Position numbers and translations under genes: made by a program. From Auanema rhodensis (Eukaryota > Nematoda > Chromadorea > Rhabditida > Rhabditidae), in assembly GCA_964057225.1 (NCBI GenBank), contig OZ059895.1, positions 8,308,001 to 8,372,000 of the forward strand: a stretch of 64,000 nt of DNA, in the 5' to 3' direction. The notes below the pieces were generated by a model, which had not been told where the DNA came from, ran no database searches, and saw only the letters and a list, made by a program, of their open reading frames with translations. Shown here piece by piece: positions 1 through 13,509 of this stretch (position 1 is its first letter; the number at the start of each line of letters is the position of its first letter).

Positions 1-2040
1 AAGCAATAAGAACAATTTTAAAATAAAACATCTGTTACTGGAGGATCATATATAGTAGATCTAAGCAGCTATGAAGAGTATAAAATCTTTATCGCTAAGC
101 ATGCTGTAAGATACAAGACCATAACTAATTGGGAATAAAAAAGTGAAAGTTGAGGATCGTATGAAGCGTGATGTGTGAGAAATATATAGAAACTTTGATA
201 AAGAACAAGATGAAATTTTAAAAAGCTCTTCCTCTGAAATTGAGAAAGAAACAAAAGAAGATAGTGTGAGAAGCAAAGTAACAGTTGCTAAATCGTTCTT
301 TCCTTGGTTAGGATCTCTCAAATATTTCTCTTTTTCAGTTTAGTTGGTCCGGATGTGTAATGAATGCGACAGAAGACCTGTCAAAGCTTATCAAAAAACA
401 CAAAGACTAAACAGCGAATGAGTTCTAGGTGAGAAGCAAAACAGAGAAATTAAAATGAACGATATTTATGTATGTAATATACAGCCTGGCGAAATGAGTT
501 TTAAAAAACGACAATCCATCATCAAAAAATGACAGACTTTTGAATAGATATGTCAAACATAACAACAACTAGTACAAACTATGTATTGCAATGAGATTAT
601 GAAAATATACTAAATCATGCATGAAACATGGAAAAATCCAAAATTCACAGGATAAATAGAGAAGACCCAACTGCTTTTAAAAGATAAGATCTGCCGAATA
701 TGGGACGGTACGGTCAAGACTTAGATCAAGCAGCTCGTTCTTCAGATAGGCCCTGGGAAATAAATCTTGTTTCAGTAATTTTCTTCTGCATTGAAAACAG
801 CTATTAAGCAGAATTACTTTGTAGAAAACGAGCTAGATAACTGTAAAATGTAATTAAAACCAGCAAATTCTCAAGCGTACAGGCAGCTGGGTGCCCATCC
901 AATTAAGAATTATCCAAACATTGGAATTTGGAAAAACCATTCAAATCATCAAAATCCAATCTTGCCCTTTAAAGTGACCTTGTTACATCAGTTTCTTAGT
1001 GCAAGAAGGATAATGTAAATCACCACCCAACATTTTTTAAGAGGAACGCCTGTCAAACTATTTCGACAATTTTGTGGACAGTTGATAAAATAATGAGTAA
1101 AAACAGAGTGTATACCCAGAAAAACATTGAAACATTACTGAAAAAAACATAGGTGATCATAAAATAATAACAAATTATAAATTATTAAATCATGTTAACT
1201 ATAAAACTACGATCTTTTACGTATTTTTGGTAAGTTATTATCATTATAATGCCTATCTATTGCTAATATTAGTGTAAATGATTAATTTTTTGGGTATAAA
1301 TAAAAATTTAGAAATAATAATAATTAGTATTAGCGAACTTTGTTCTAATAGAGATTAAAATCTAAAGATTTATGATTGTCCTTAGAGAACGCAACCGACA
1401 CGTAAAAGTTTAAATTGAAAATGATGTTTGTAATTAATATGCTAATCAGTTATAATAGTGCTCATCAAAAAATATTGATTAATCATTATTTTATATTCTA
1501 ATTGAATATTATGATTATTCATATTATACATAGAATAACCTTTTAATTCAAAATTAAGCATGTGATTATAAATTTGATAAATTGTTTTAATAACAACTAA
1601 ACTCAAATTGAAGAATTGTAAGAAATGATATTGGAGGATGAATTATAAACAACATGTATGCATGTGCTTATGTTAATCATCAACGAATTGTTGACTCATT
1701 ATTGACGATAAACAGTAATTTAAATAAAAAACATTGAAATATAAAGCTATTATTTATTACAAACTACAAATTTAAAAAAAAAGCTCATGCAATAACAAGA
1801 ACTATTAATTACATCATAATCTCAATATTGCGAGTAGAAACTAAATATACAAAACCCGTTTGTTTAAAAGGAAGGTGTCTAATACTAACATACCCGCTGA
1901 CCAGCAAATAACAACATGGAATGTGGAAACATATTAAAGTTCTAAAGAACCGAGATAAAACACATAGTGTCAAATGAATACAAATATTAAATTTTAGTTA
2001 AATTTAGATAAATTGAAATGAAAACTAAGAAAGAAAATAC
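1..2040. other. Intergenic, no gene seen
   Basis: I see no coding exon here. The sequence is AT-rich with short interrupted reading frames. The right part should hold the 3' UTR of the minus-strand LRR gene: a minus-strand AATAAA (TTTATT on plus at 1753-1758) lies about 280 bp past its stop codon. Confidence 0.6.
1753..1758 (-). terminator. Candidate polyadenylation signal of the LRR gene
   Basis: A canonical AATAAA on the minus strand, about 283 bp downstream of the stop codon of the LRR membrane-protein gene. In such AT-rich sequence the hexamer also occurs by chance, so this is only a candidate. Confidence 0.35.
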
Positions 2041-5000
2041 TTAAATACAGGTGGAAGGTACATGTCCTGTGAGTACATATTTACCCGACGATGGGCCTAA
2101 AGGAAAATATGTAGGAGCAGGTGTGGTTGGAGGCAGGTATGAACTGATTGGACTCTCATAAGCCGAATCATTAGATTCACATGGAGAAGGAATGTATTGG
2201 TCAAAAGAATACTGTTTATGACGTTTAGAGCTGCAAGATGTTACAACAGCGGACGGTAACAGGCTGTCGTGTCCGAGTTGGTATGCAGAGCTGGAACTTG
2301 AAGAAGAGCTGGAGCTGCATCCCGGATGATGGCGACGCCGAGCGGAAGAGGAACGTGGACGACGCACTGCCAACAACAGTACGATTATGGCCAGAATCAG
2401 CAGAGTTATTCCGAGGAGAAGTGGAGCCAAAAAGCCTTGAAGGAGCATGCATTCCCCAAGTTGTTTAAGAGGTTGTCCCTTCATGTTCTCAGGTGATGCA
2501 CATAGAGCTTCAGAAATTAATCCAAGTGATCTAAAAATATGAATTAATACAAGTTTGAGATAAGAAATAGCATACCTTAAGTCACAATCACAATGCCAAC
2601 TGTTATTTTGAAGCATGAGAGATGGTACACGAGCAACATTCATTTCAGGTGGAATTGAAACCAACTGATTATTGCTTAGATCCAGATGACGGAGTGGAGG
2701 AAATGGGTTGAAAGCTGCTGAGGAGATGGTAGCCAAGGAAGAATGTGCCAATGAAAGCCAATTAAGAGCTGATAAACATACAAATGCTGACATCTGAAAA
2801 ATAAAAATTTAAAAACCCGATTATGAAAACTGATAAATACCTGAATTGTTCGAAGATTCGAAGAATAAGACAAATTTAAATATCGAAGAGATGGTAAATC
2901 ATCAAAGCTTGCTGTTTCTAGCACAACGAAGAGATTGGAACTGAGATCCAATACACGTAAAGATGGTAGAGGCCAAGCATTTCCAGGAAGGCGTGTAAGC
3001 ATGTTGTTTGTCATATTGAGTATAGTTAAATTATCCATTCCAAAGAAAGCAGCATCTTGAATTTCTGATAGGATGTTTGAAGAAAGATCCAAATATTCTA
3101 ATTCCTTTTGAGCATTGAACATGCCAGTTTCTAACTATAACATGTTGAAATGAAAGAATTCGTGTTAAGGCTTCACATACCGTAGGAAGAAGATTGTGTT
3201 GAAGATGAAGTCGTTGTAAATTGGGAAGATTAGCCATCAAACTAGCGGGCATAGCATGAAGCTGATTGAAAGATAAATCCAAATTTTCCAAAGCAATAAC
3301 TGGACGGAAAATTGATGGTGGCAAGTAAGACAGACGGTTATTGGATAGCAGAAGAGCTTTGAGTGATGATAAGCCTGATAAGCTATCCTGATTCAATTCG
3401 ATTTCATTGTAAGAAAGATCCAAACGCTGTAAATAACGAGTATATTTATATAATATATTTTCTAATATTACCTTTAAGTTACGTAAATTACGAAAACCAT
3501 GGCTGGGAAGAAAGAGAATGTGATTAGATGAAAGATCTAGTTGTTCCAAATTATTTAATGAAGCAAAAACATCAGATGACAGATGGCTGATGGTATTATT
3601 GCGCAGTGAGAGCTTCTTCAAATCTGAAATGAGGAAATTGAGTTATGAGAATTTTCTTGGTAGTTTTCAACAACACACTATCTTTGTTTTTCTTTCTTTT
3701 AAAGTGTTTAGAGAGAAAAAAAGAGAATACACATACATATGAATGTAGGAAATATCAAATATCAAAAGAGAATTAACCGAAAATATTGAATGAGAAGTTA
3801 ATCGTCTCTTATATATTGTATTGTTATACTATATACTATACACTATATATATATATAGTTTGTAAAGAATTGTTCTTCCTTTTACTTGATCAAAAGAATA
3901 ATTATAAGACTTTTTCATAAGGTGATCACAGAGGGCATTTGTAATGCGTCAAACGCAACAACTATGTCACAGGCAGCATGATCTCTGTCGGTATTGGGGA
4001 GTTAATTAAAGCCAAATGAATATTGGATGGCGTCATGTTGAGTTGTAAGGGTTAGTCTTTAAAGAATAAGACGAAGATGAATGTTGTCATCAACAGGTGA
4101 ATGAGAAAAAAAGGAAAAAGGACGAAGTAGCTTTAACTTGTAGAATATGAAAACTGGTTTCATTAACATGATAACCGGATATTTTTGAAAGAAAAAAAAT
4201 GTTATTAATAAATAAAATAATATGATAAATCTTTAAAATGCTGCTCAAGTTGATAGTTATTGCATGAATGATGATGCGCAGCGACAGGTGGTGCAATCCG
4301 TCAGTCGGTAAAACAACAAACGATTTAGACATAGTAGCTAATGATTATGCGCTTATGAATAAAGGCTTCCAATTTGGAAGAATAGCGAAGCTTTTGGTAC
4401 TCACATCTGTCCACTTGAAAAATCAAAAGAAAAATATTAGATAATCTCTTTTATCCTTTAACCTCTACTACTATGACTCTCGTTACCCTTCCCTCTAAAT
4501 AGTTCAAAAAAACATTTTTTGTTGTGCGATTGATTGGATGTGGAAGATGGAATGAGCTTAGAGATAACATTGGCAACTAAACAATTTTCTGGCTAAGAAG
4601 ATCAACTAGCACTTCATTGTTAAAATCAAACAAGCCGACATGTCTCTATTCCATTACAGCTTAATCAAATTCTCGAAATATCCGGCTGGGTTAAAGTTCG
4701 AAATCGCGGCAAAAATGAATTTTCCGGGAAAAATTAAATTTATATACTAAATTAAGTTAATTAGTATTATTTGAATTACGTCAAAAAGAAATAAAAAGGA
4801 ATATGGAGGTGAGAAGCCGAGGTCATTAGGTTGATCGTGATCTGATGTACTGCCGACAGCAACACGATATGTATCGTGGTGTCAAGATCGTGTCGGGATT
4901 CCGAAGTTGCTATTAGGTAATCCAAATGATGGGCAGTTGTGATACACAAGAGGAAAAAATTGAATGAGATATGGATATAGGCAAATTGAGAAAAGTAAAA

Positions 5001-5257
5001 GATATCTAAAGGTAACAATAGCCAGAAGAAATATATAACTTACTTGGATAAACGCTCAAATCGTCAGCAGATAATCGTCCAATTTGATTATTTGATAGAT
5101 CAAGTACTGTAATTCTTGGATCCAAAAGAATGGGAATTGTGCGGAAATGAGCTCCGGAGCAAATTGCAACAGTTTTGGTTGGACATTCACAGCCTGTTTG
5201 ACAAGCTGTGCTCAGAGTTAATATAACACTGAGTACGATGCCGTGAAGTAGCATCAT
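2041..5257 (-). CDS. Leucine-rich-repeat single-pass membrane protein
   Basis: Six exons join in phase (5044-5257, 3472-3623, 3181-3426, 2841-3134, 2576-2793, 2041-2530) to give 537 residues. Residues 1 to about 19 are a signal peptide. A cysteine cluster (TGCECP, ICSG) forms an LRRNT cap, followed by repeated LxxLxLxxNxL units (e.g. LEQLDLSSNHI, LKALLLSNNRL). A LRRCT cap follows (NSWHCDCDLR, then two more Cys). One membrane span lies at about 406-429, then a cytoplasmic tail with RRPR, a run of ten serines and a C-terminal STCI. It is an extracellular-LRR receptor or adhesion-type protein; which member of this large nematode/insect family I cannot say. The start at 5257 has a second Met right after it and a splice acceptor (TTATAG) two bases upstream, suggesting trans-splicing or a 5' UTR intron. 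Intron 1 is long (3624-5043); the others are short. The fourth junction uses the acceptor that leaves exon 4 starting at 3134, the only one that keeps frame. The ligand is unknown. Confidence 0.9.
3624..5043 (-). other. Long first intron of the LRR gene
   Basis: This is 1.4 kb between the LRRNT exon and the first LRR exon. It starts with GTAAGT and ends with ATTTCAG on the minus strand. It holds no exon I would include, but a 9-nt stretch at 4405-4413 has good splice signals on both sides (see findings). Confidence 0.75.
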
Positions 5258-6787
5258 CTATAATAAGAAATACTTAATATAAATTTAAAAAAAACATAGA
5301 AAAATCATGAAAGAATATAAAAAATAAATAAAACAAATAAATAAAAAGTAAATAAATGAATAATTCAAAGAGTAATGATGAATAGAAAACACCATACTCA
5401 GGTGAAGTGAAGCACACAACTGATGGAATGATGTGGTATAGTGCTTAAGATAAATAAAATATTGAACTTATTATATTCACATAGTAATATATCGTGGAAG
5501 ACTGTTAGTTCTCAGTAGAAAAGTGTGTGTACGTGTGTGTATGTGTGTGAAAGCATCTGGCTGAGAAACGAAGTTCACAAAATTAGTTTAAGCTTGTTCA
5601 TAAATTTTTTTATCAAGCTTTAGGCTGGAACGAATGATGATGAGAATAGGATATGGTATGAGAGAAGTAATGTGTTGAAAGAAATAAACAAATATACTGT
5701 TTACGGCAGATGATGAGAATGTGCTAATCTTCGAATAATGTGAGAGAGAAAGAGGGAAAGATATATGTGAAATGAAAGTTAGAGAGAGAATCTGAGAAGA
5801 AAGAAAAGTCAGACTTCTGTTTAGCAGATCGACTATTCATATACGGCAATTTGAGCAGAAGATTAGGTGGCAGTGTTGAAAAGATGAGCAGATGTGAAGA
5901 AAAATTAAAAATACAAGAGATGGTTAATAAGTAGTACGAAGATGCAAAAAACTATATACAGATGGTTATAAGGAAAAGCTAAAAAATGGGAAAATGTTAT
6001 GTTAAAACAATAAGAGAGATAGAGATGGAATAGAGATTATGATAAGAATATAATGAATACAACTGCTTTGTACTATTATAATTTATAAAATAAAACTATT
6101 AGTTATTAATTATTTATGTTAATTAACTATAAATATTAGAATAATAATGATATTTAAATTATTTTGTAGTAGTTATTCTCGAAAAGTTGTTGTCGGTAAG
6201 ATGTTAGACATAGGTCTATTACTGCGAGAACTTTGTACAGACTGACTGACAGGCACATCTCAGAGACTATATTCATTCATTTGTGTGGAGGTGGAGCCTA
6301 GCCAAGTGACGGGACGAGCAATCTGGTGGATTATGCATTAATTGCAACTGAATTATTGCAGAGATGGATGAGGTCGCTGAGGATTGTGTCAAAGGTTATG
6401 TATAGAGAAGGAGTAACGAGAGAAAGAAAGAGAAAAGAGTTGAAGAGTAAAGAGAATTACAAGCTCTAATATTCAGGTAATAGAGCATAAAGTCAAAATT
6501 AAGTAATTCATCAACTTAGCTTCAACATGAAACATATGATAGACATTGCAATTGAGGTTGAAATTGAAATTGAAAAAGAAATAGATGAGATTGAAACATG
6601 CTTATAAAGGTATTTCAATGAAACAAAGCAAAGATAGATTGGTATAGAAGGAAAAAAAGTTCAAAAGATGATGGTTCATCATCTTGTCTTCTTTCTTGAT
6701 ATGCCTCTCGTATCCTTATTACAATTATCAAGACATCACAACATTTGGTAAACAGAGATTGAATAAATGAATGAAAGATAGATATAT

Positions 6788-6799
6788 AGAGAGAGAGAA

Positions 6800-6834
<35 letters not shown>

Positions 6835-6842
6835 AAGAGAGA
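6788..6842. repeat. GA-rich microsatellite
   Basis: An imperfect (GA)n tract with interspersed GAAA units. Translation in either direction gives only repetitive Ser/Leu or Arg/Glu strings. Confidence 0.9.
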
Positions 6843-8206
6843 ATACAGGTAATATGAAAAAATCAGAAAAAGACAATGTAGGCAGCAGTTGTTAGCTTCA
6901 CAAAACATGTTATCGTGTTTGTATTCTGTAATCCCAAGAACTGTTTTCATCAATATTGATAGGAACAAATAATAATTAATTAAAATAATTAAATGTTATA
7001 ACTAAATCTACATATATAAATATATAAATAAGAAGAAAACTTGTTGAATTTCATGTATTGACGATAATTCTTAGAAATAACAATGGAATATTCTTTTTAG
7101 CGCATACACTACCTGACTACTATAGTATATAAAACTCTTAAAACCATTTCTTTGATTGTATGTTGAACGATGAACGGCGACAACTCAAGTAAATACTTCA
7201 AAAGACCTATATTCAGATGAGCAATCGTTCCGACACATCCCTTGACGGAAATCTCAGTGCCTCTTCGGCAGAAAGCAGCCAACACCTCGTCATTTCTAAA
7301 TGAACATCCATCTGTCTCGTCGATGAAGAAGAAGAAGAAGGGAGGGAGGGAGGAAAGGTTAAGAATAAGAGAAAGAGAGAGAGAAAAAGAGAAAGATAGA
7401 AAGATATGAGAGCGAACTGTCTTTGATGGTAACGGAAACGGCGGAAGCTATGCGAATATTCAGATATACAGAAAGAATAATCATTTAGACAATACATATA
7501 GTTCTTTTCAATCATGATTGCATAGGTTGGCAATAAAAAGAGAAAAAATTATTTTCAAAAGACCAGCTGGCGGCATTCATTTCTGAATTTAGACAGCAAA
7601 ATCTAAATTAGGTTTGGGTAAGCAGAAGACAATGTTGACAACAATTGATACATAGCCCAGAAGATCTTGCCCTTTTTAAGATTTTGGCGCTTATTTTTCT
7701 TATTTGAAATCTAATTGAAAATATGTTTTTTAATGTTTCAGCAATGTTATGATTAAAATTGGACGAGACTAATGATATAGAATGGCAAATGATGAAGTAA
7801 TATTGGCATGGATGAGTAATATCCATAAGAGAGTGAGAGAGAGAAGGAGAAAGAAGGAATGGAGGGAAGGTGAATAATTTGTTAAACTATTTTCATTCGT
7901 TAGTTGAGCAATTTAAGTTTAGAATATAATAAGAAATACAAGATAAAATTACAAAAATATAATATTACGATTCATTGAATCAACACTTTCAGACATAAAA
8001 AAAGAAAATGCTGAAAAGAAAGAGAAGAAGAAGTTAAAAAAAATGTTGTGAATGAGATGAAAAAAAACATTTTGATGGCGTGTGGTCGTCGAGACTGTAG
8101 ATTGACAAAGATAAAAACTACGATTTCACATAAAAAATGAGAAGAAAAAGAGTTTTGTATAGATTCTGGAGCTAAAAGAAGAAGAAACATTTGAGAAGAA
8201 AAAAAG

Positions 8207-8232
8207 GTAAAGAAGAAGAAGAAGAAGAAGAA
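8207..8232. repeat. GAA trinucleotide repeat
   Basis: A run of GAA units inside a longer purine-rich stretch. A similar run lies near 7326-7340. Confidence 0.85.
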
Positions 8233-9117
8233 GATAACGATAAGTGTGATGATGATTGGAAAAAGAGTTGAATATTGCGAGTAAATTTGATGTGTTGATC
8301 TTATTCTAAATGACATTTATGGAGATAGATAAGAAAAAGAAAAGCCAAAAGTCATAAAAACATGAGATATTGATGATGACACAGTGGTGACAAGATGATT
8401 TGTCCTCTCTTCATCTCTTATTCTCTCACTCTTGTTCTACAAGTACTGGTGAAAGAAGTGGTGGGGGGGGTATACATAGTAAGACTGTGACTGACCATCA
8501 TCAACAATGCATTCTAAGAATCAACGAGTCATCAGGAGAATATGAACACGTATGGTTTGATGAGTTTGTTGATCTGAATGACAAACCATCATCAAGATAT
8601 AGCACAGATTTTGGGATTTATTGGCTTATTCAAACTACAAGCGGATGATCAAGCTAACGGATGGTTAGACTACCAGCTGAATGATCCAGACGCCAATGAA
8701 GCGTTGACGATGTAAGATAGGCATCACAAGCTTATTAGCTCCAGATATTTCGATAGCTAATTAGCTATATATGTTTGTATATATATGCTCATTAATATAG
8801 ATCTCAGGCTGTCGAGAATGACGAACAGTAATTCAATTTGTCCTCAGGGCTATTCTTCAGGAAGAATTTGTGAAGGAAATATCGCTACTTATCTCATACA
8901 CACAAATTTATACATATAGTATATAGTATATAGTATATAGTTAAACATAATAGTTAAATTCAGACAATAATAAGAGTAAAACTGAGAATTTTGCAGCAAC
9001 GATATGTTAGCACAAATTGAATGGTTACTGCATTAGAAATCAAGCTTCTAAGCTTTAACTCATCGATCTATTATTGCTACTGTAATTTTTGGCTCTCTTC
9101 TTAACTATAGGTTTTCG

Positions 9118-9233
9118 GTGTTCCAGCCAAAAAAAGAGCAAAAAAGACCAGCAGATGGGGTACGGTCAGCAAGTGGAGAGGCCACTTGACGCTCAGGCGA
9201 TGCCGATCCTAACGTTACGACAAGCTGGAACAC
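9118..9233. other. Compound hairpin, candidate structured RNA
   Basis: GTGTTCCAGC at 9118-9127 is perfectly reverse-complementary to GCTGGAACAC at 9224-9233. These arms enclose a second perfect hairpin, CAAGTGG / CCACTTG with a five-base loop. The segment is less AT-rich than its surroundings and lies in the gene-poor region. It could be a non-coding RNA or a decayed inverted-repeat element. The strand is undetermined and I recognise no family. Confidence 0.35.
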
Positions 9234-12200
9234 TAGCTGGAAGAGATGAATGCTACTGATGACGGATTAAGACGATGAGACAAAGAGCTCAAAGGTTAAT
9301 AGAATAAAATACAAAGAGGGAATAATCAGATGAGCTTGAGCTATAGGTTGGCAGAATTCAGATTTCAAATAAGGCCCCGATCACTTCAAATTCAATAGAA
9401 GATCATTTATAAGATTATTATTATTATATATATATATAATAAAAATGAATATTACAGTAAAAGTACTGTAATATTAAAATATAAAATATATAGTAAAATG
9501 TACAAAATAGAAATTAAAAGATAAGAAAAACGTCAATGTCTTATACTAAGAAATAATTTGAAAACTATATTAGAAATCATTTTGATAATTGAATCAATAC
9601 ATTCAATTACCACACCCAATATGAGATATCAGAAGGAAAAGAGATGGTGATGAAAATGAAGATGAAGACGAAGAATTGGACGACGAACAGCAGCAGCCAT
9701 ACCAGCAGCAGCCCAAGATTGTGCCTACTGCACGAAACTATCCTTTCTCTCTCTCTTTTCCTGCTTCTACTTCTTTCTCGTTATCTTTCTCTCTCTCTTT
9801 CTTTCTCTTTCCATCTTTCTCTATCTATCTTTCACTGTTTTCGCCAATTTCTATCTCTCAATCTGTTTCTTAACAGTGTTAACAATGGGGACACTAAATG
9901 AAAATAGAATTGATAGAATGGAATGATAACAAGTCGTTAATCTATCATTCGTAGACCGCCATTAGACTATTCCTAATTTAGAAATATGACAGACGTATGT
10001 AACATTCTTGAATGATGATGAACAGTTCGGTTTATTGGCAAGCAATAGCCAGTTACTTCAAATATCCAAAAAGAACAGCTAACAAGCTATATGGAAACAT
10101 TTTCACAAAAGAAAAAGTTTTTCAAATTTTAGGCACACAGCTATGAAAAATGTGTTCGAATCTCTTACTCAATATTGTCTGCATGAAGTTCTAGAAATAG
10201 AAGACGTCAGAACGATTTGTTCTGTTTTCTCTGACGGCATTTTCAGATGACGACGGAGAATTGCAAGGAAAATGAATGAATGGTTCGATGCGCCAAGCAT
10301 GGTCCCGTGGGTGCCAGAGCAAGAGATCGCCTGAGGGCATTCACTGACCGAAAAAAAGGAGGAACATAGCGAAAAGCTACAGAAGATTGAAGAGTAGACG
10401 TATATAGATATTTCATGAACTGAACGCATTGTGAGAGAACCAAAGAGATGGATGAACTCTTTGGAAATGAAACGTCAAATTGCTGTTGGGGGCCTCTACT
10501 TTAAGAGTTTCAAAACATTTTTCAAACAACAATATGAGAAAGTATGTCGAGTAAAAGCAAAAACCACTTTGTATATTCAAGTAAAAAAGCTTAAACTTCC
10601 AAATACAAACATAAAGCTATTTGTGAAAAACGGAATGAAAATGGGATTTTGATATGAGCTTCATACACGCTAGTGAAGAAGTGAAGATCACATCGCTCTT
10701 TCAACTTTGTTACATTACATATGAATGACAAAAAAAAACATAAAAAATGAAGAAAAGAGCAAACGATTATGATTTTTAAAGAATAAAATCAAAAGACTTA
10801 TATATTGAATAAAAACAATTATAATAAATATGAGAAGTATAGATAATTAGAAAGAAGAATTTTCTGTAATTTTAGAAACAAAAGACGAAGGAAAACGAAC
10901 AGGTGATGATGTAGAAGAATGTTACGTATGAGGCATGTAAGATGAGCATTAACCTGATTACTGCTCTGTATCTGCGCATCTTATTCAATTTGTGAAGACG
11001 ATTATAAATGGTACGGATCAATGAGAGTCAAAAGCATAGCAAGACGATTCTCATATTACATCAGAAGCCATTGACATAAGCGCACGGAGATGTTAAAGCA
11101 TTGCAGCAATGTGTCGAAGGCCAAATTATAAGGCCTTTACATAGTTGCAACCTTCAAACAAGAGGAATTATAAACATTTTTAAAATAAATTAATGAAAAA
11201 TAGATTTTCAAGTAGCTCAAACAGATTGATGAGTTTACATAGTTAGAAGGACTTCATCATCAGCTCATATGCCATATGTGATAGGTCGACTTCACGCAGC
11301 GAAAAGAGGGAAGCACATGGAACAGTCGTTGACATATGATGATGATGAGGTTGAAGATAATTATAAATTGAATATTATACAGCAAATTTATAAAGAAATG
11401 ACACGTAGAGAAGAGAAATTATTGAAAATGAAACAAGATTTCATATTGCCACAGAAAGCTTTTGCATCAAATGTTCATACCAGCTGAGATTATGATTGAC
11501 AGAATGGAAACATGATGGCGAATTTAAAGAAAAAAAATGAAAACGGAAAGAAGATTCAGATGATTAAGAAAAGCGGCAAAAAAAAATGAAAGAAATGAAA
11601 TTTTGCAATATTTGACTAAATTTCTTAGACAAAGTAGCAGAAAAATTGTGTGTATATCTAGTCATCGTTGTCGGCATTAAAGTAATCGGATAGATGAGCT
11701 GATCGATACCAGTAGTCCTTCCGATATTCTCTTGGATGCCCCACCATATCAGTCGTCAGAATCTGGCGGTTTCTGTGATTTAGCCGAATATAAAGGTAGT
11801 TAAAAGATAGTCTCTCATATGCAAATTATCCATCCCAAAATGTACTGACTTGTAGAATCGTCAAGAGAATACGAAAGCCCAAGCGAAAAGGGCTGAAGAT
11901 GACGGATATAGATATGAGGATGAGGAGAACAACAGTCAAGTGATTATAATTACTTTTTTGAGAAGATAGAGAGAAACAGAAAAAAGGTTAAAAAGGTTGG
12001 ATAGCTGCCGACGCAATACAGTTCCAGATTCTTAGCACGATCTGGTCAAAAACGGATTACCGTCTCAGCAGGTTAAGGATCATCTGCATAACGATGAATA
12101 CAAAAGAGACTATGAAGTAAGATAGCGAAAAAAAGAATTTGCAAAGACCTTTCTTTATGAAGAGCTTAAGATTATGATTAACTATACATAGTAAGAGAGT

Positions 12201-13447
12201 GAGGGAGAGTAAAAAATATAAGTAGGATATTCAAAAATAAAGTAATTAATTGATGAGAAACGAATGAATGAGAGAAATTGGTGAGAAAAGGGGAATATAG
12301 TCACAGATAACAATAATATATAAGAAAAAAATTGAAATATACGATTAAATGAGAGCTAAAAATAAAAAAATATTAGTATGTTGTAAGTTATAAGAAGAGA
12401 TACGAATACCGAATGTTGTCATGTTATTCCGGTAAGCATGCAATATTCAATTATTCTCTTTATCACATTTGTTTACTTAGATAGATAGAGGAAGAAAAGA
12501 GTTTGATACGTACAAGAAGAAGAAGAAGAAGAAAGAAACAAAACAAGGAAAAGGATAGTCAGTCGCTTTCTAGAAAGGATCACCATAGTTATATCCATAA
12601 ATGAACAGTTCAATCTGCAATCCGATAGGCATATTCAATAGATAAAACAAACAAAACCTTTTAGATGTATGTATCTCTATTCATTAGATGTATATAAGCA
12701 AATATATTGGCTAAATGGTTGTTGTTCTTCTATAACCGCTAGTTACATCACTATCCACCGTCGGTTCATTTCAGTACTCTTATGCAGCACTGTCTTGACC
12801 GGAAAATGACTGGAGGTAAAAGCCGACACAAAGCGTTAGTACAAGACGTGAAACATGCATACAAGAGAAAATTCTCATACAAAGTTATAAGATGTTTCAA
12901 CATGCCTTGTCGTTTTTCAAGCTTGTTGAAGTAAGATGGAACAAAAGAAAAAGCATGAAATGACATTGTGATTGAGATACGGAAGAGTAAGAACTATTAT
13001 ATTTCCTTTATAAAAGAAACAACTGATTTTAGTTTCCCCCATGTGCTCAATGTGCTTCATTGAAATTGATTACGACACTCAAAACGGAAACCGTGCGAGG
13101 TCCATGATGATGATCAATGAGAAAAACGGAAATTTTTTCAGAAAACTAATCTTGAAGTTTCCGACGAGTCACCGAATTTGACCCTCTTAACTATATCCTC
13201 GGGGCATTTTCGCGCACTGGTGTGAACAAGCGAATAAAGCATAAATCGTATATAACATGCATCTTATTAACAAAAGAAAAACATAAAAGAATAGCGGCGT
13301 CATTTGAATGAGCATAAAGAAAGCTTGCCCAAGCATTGCAAAGGCTTTTAGTAAAATAACATCAAAATAAGTTATATACATATAATAAAGAAATCAATAT
13401 GAATTAAAAAAGATAAATAAACTAAAACTTATCAGTTTAGAATAAAG

Positions 13448-13509
13448 ATCAACCGATCATCATTGTCTTTCATATTCAAATGACGCTATATTCACGTGAA
13501 GTGCACGTG
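13448..13509. promoter_or_regulatory. Paired motif: ATCAACCGATCAT plus double E-box
   Basis: A 13-mer ATCAACCGATCAT (13448-13460) is followed 30 bp later by TTCACGTGAAGTGCACGTG (13491-13509). This carries a perfect ten-base palindrome around CACGTG and a second CACGTG. The same 13-mer and palindrome recur in inverted orientation at 17816-17892. The TCACGTGA core is the type of site bound by bHLH-Zip factors such as HLH-30/TFEB. Its use here is inference. Confidence 0.35.

Noticed and set aside
4690-4725. TTCGAAATC resembling a tRNA B box
   Set aside because: Flanking bases do not form a T-stem and no A box, anticodon arm or acceptor stem is present.
6615-7533. Ser/Leu-rich minus-strand frames
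   Set aside because: Products of (GA)n and GAA microsatellites read on the opposite strand.
8400-8648. Open frame of 82 residues on plus
   Set aside because: Second half looks protein-like, but there are no homologous motifs, no supporting splice signals, and the surroundings are simple repeats.
11269-11487. Hydrophilic 72-residue frame on plus
   Set aside because: Composition follows the purine-rich DNA (Lys, Glu, Arg, Asp), with no motif and no exon neighbours.
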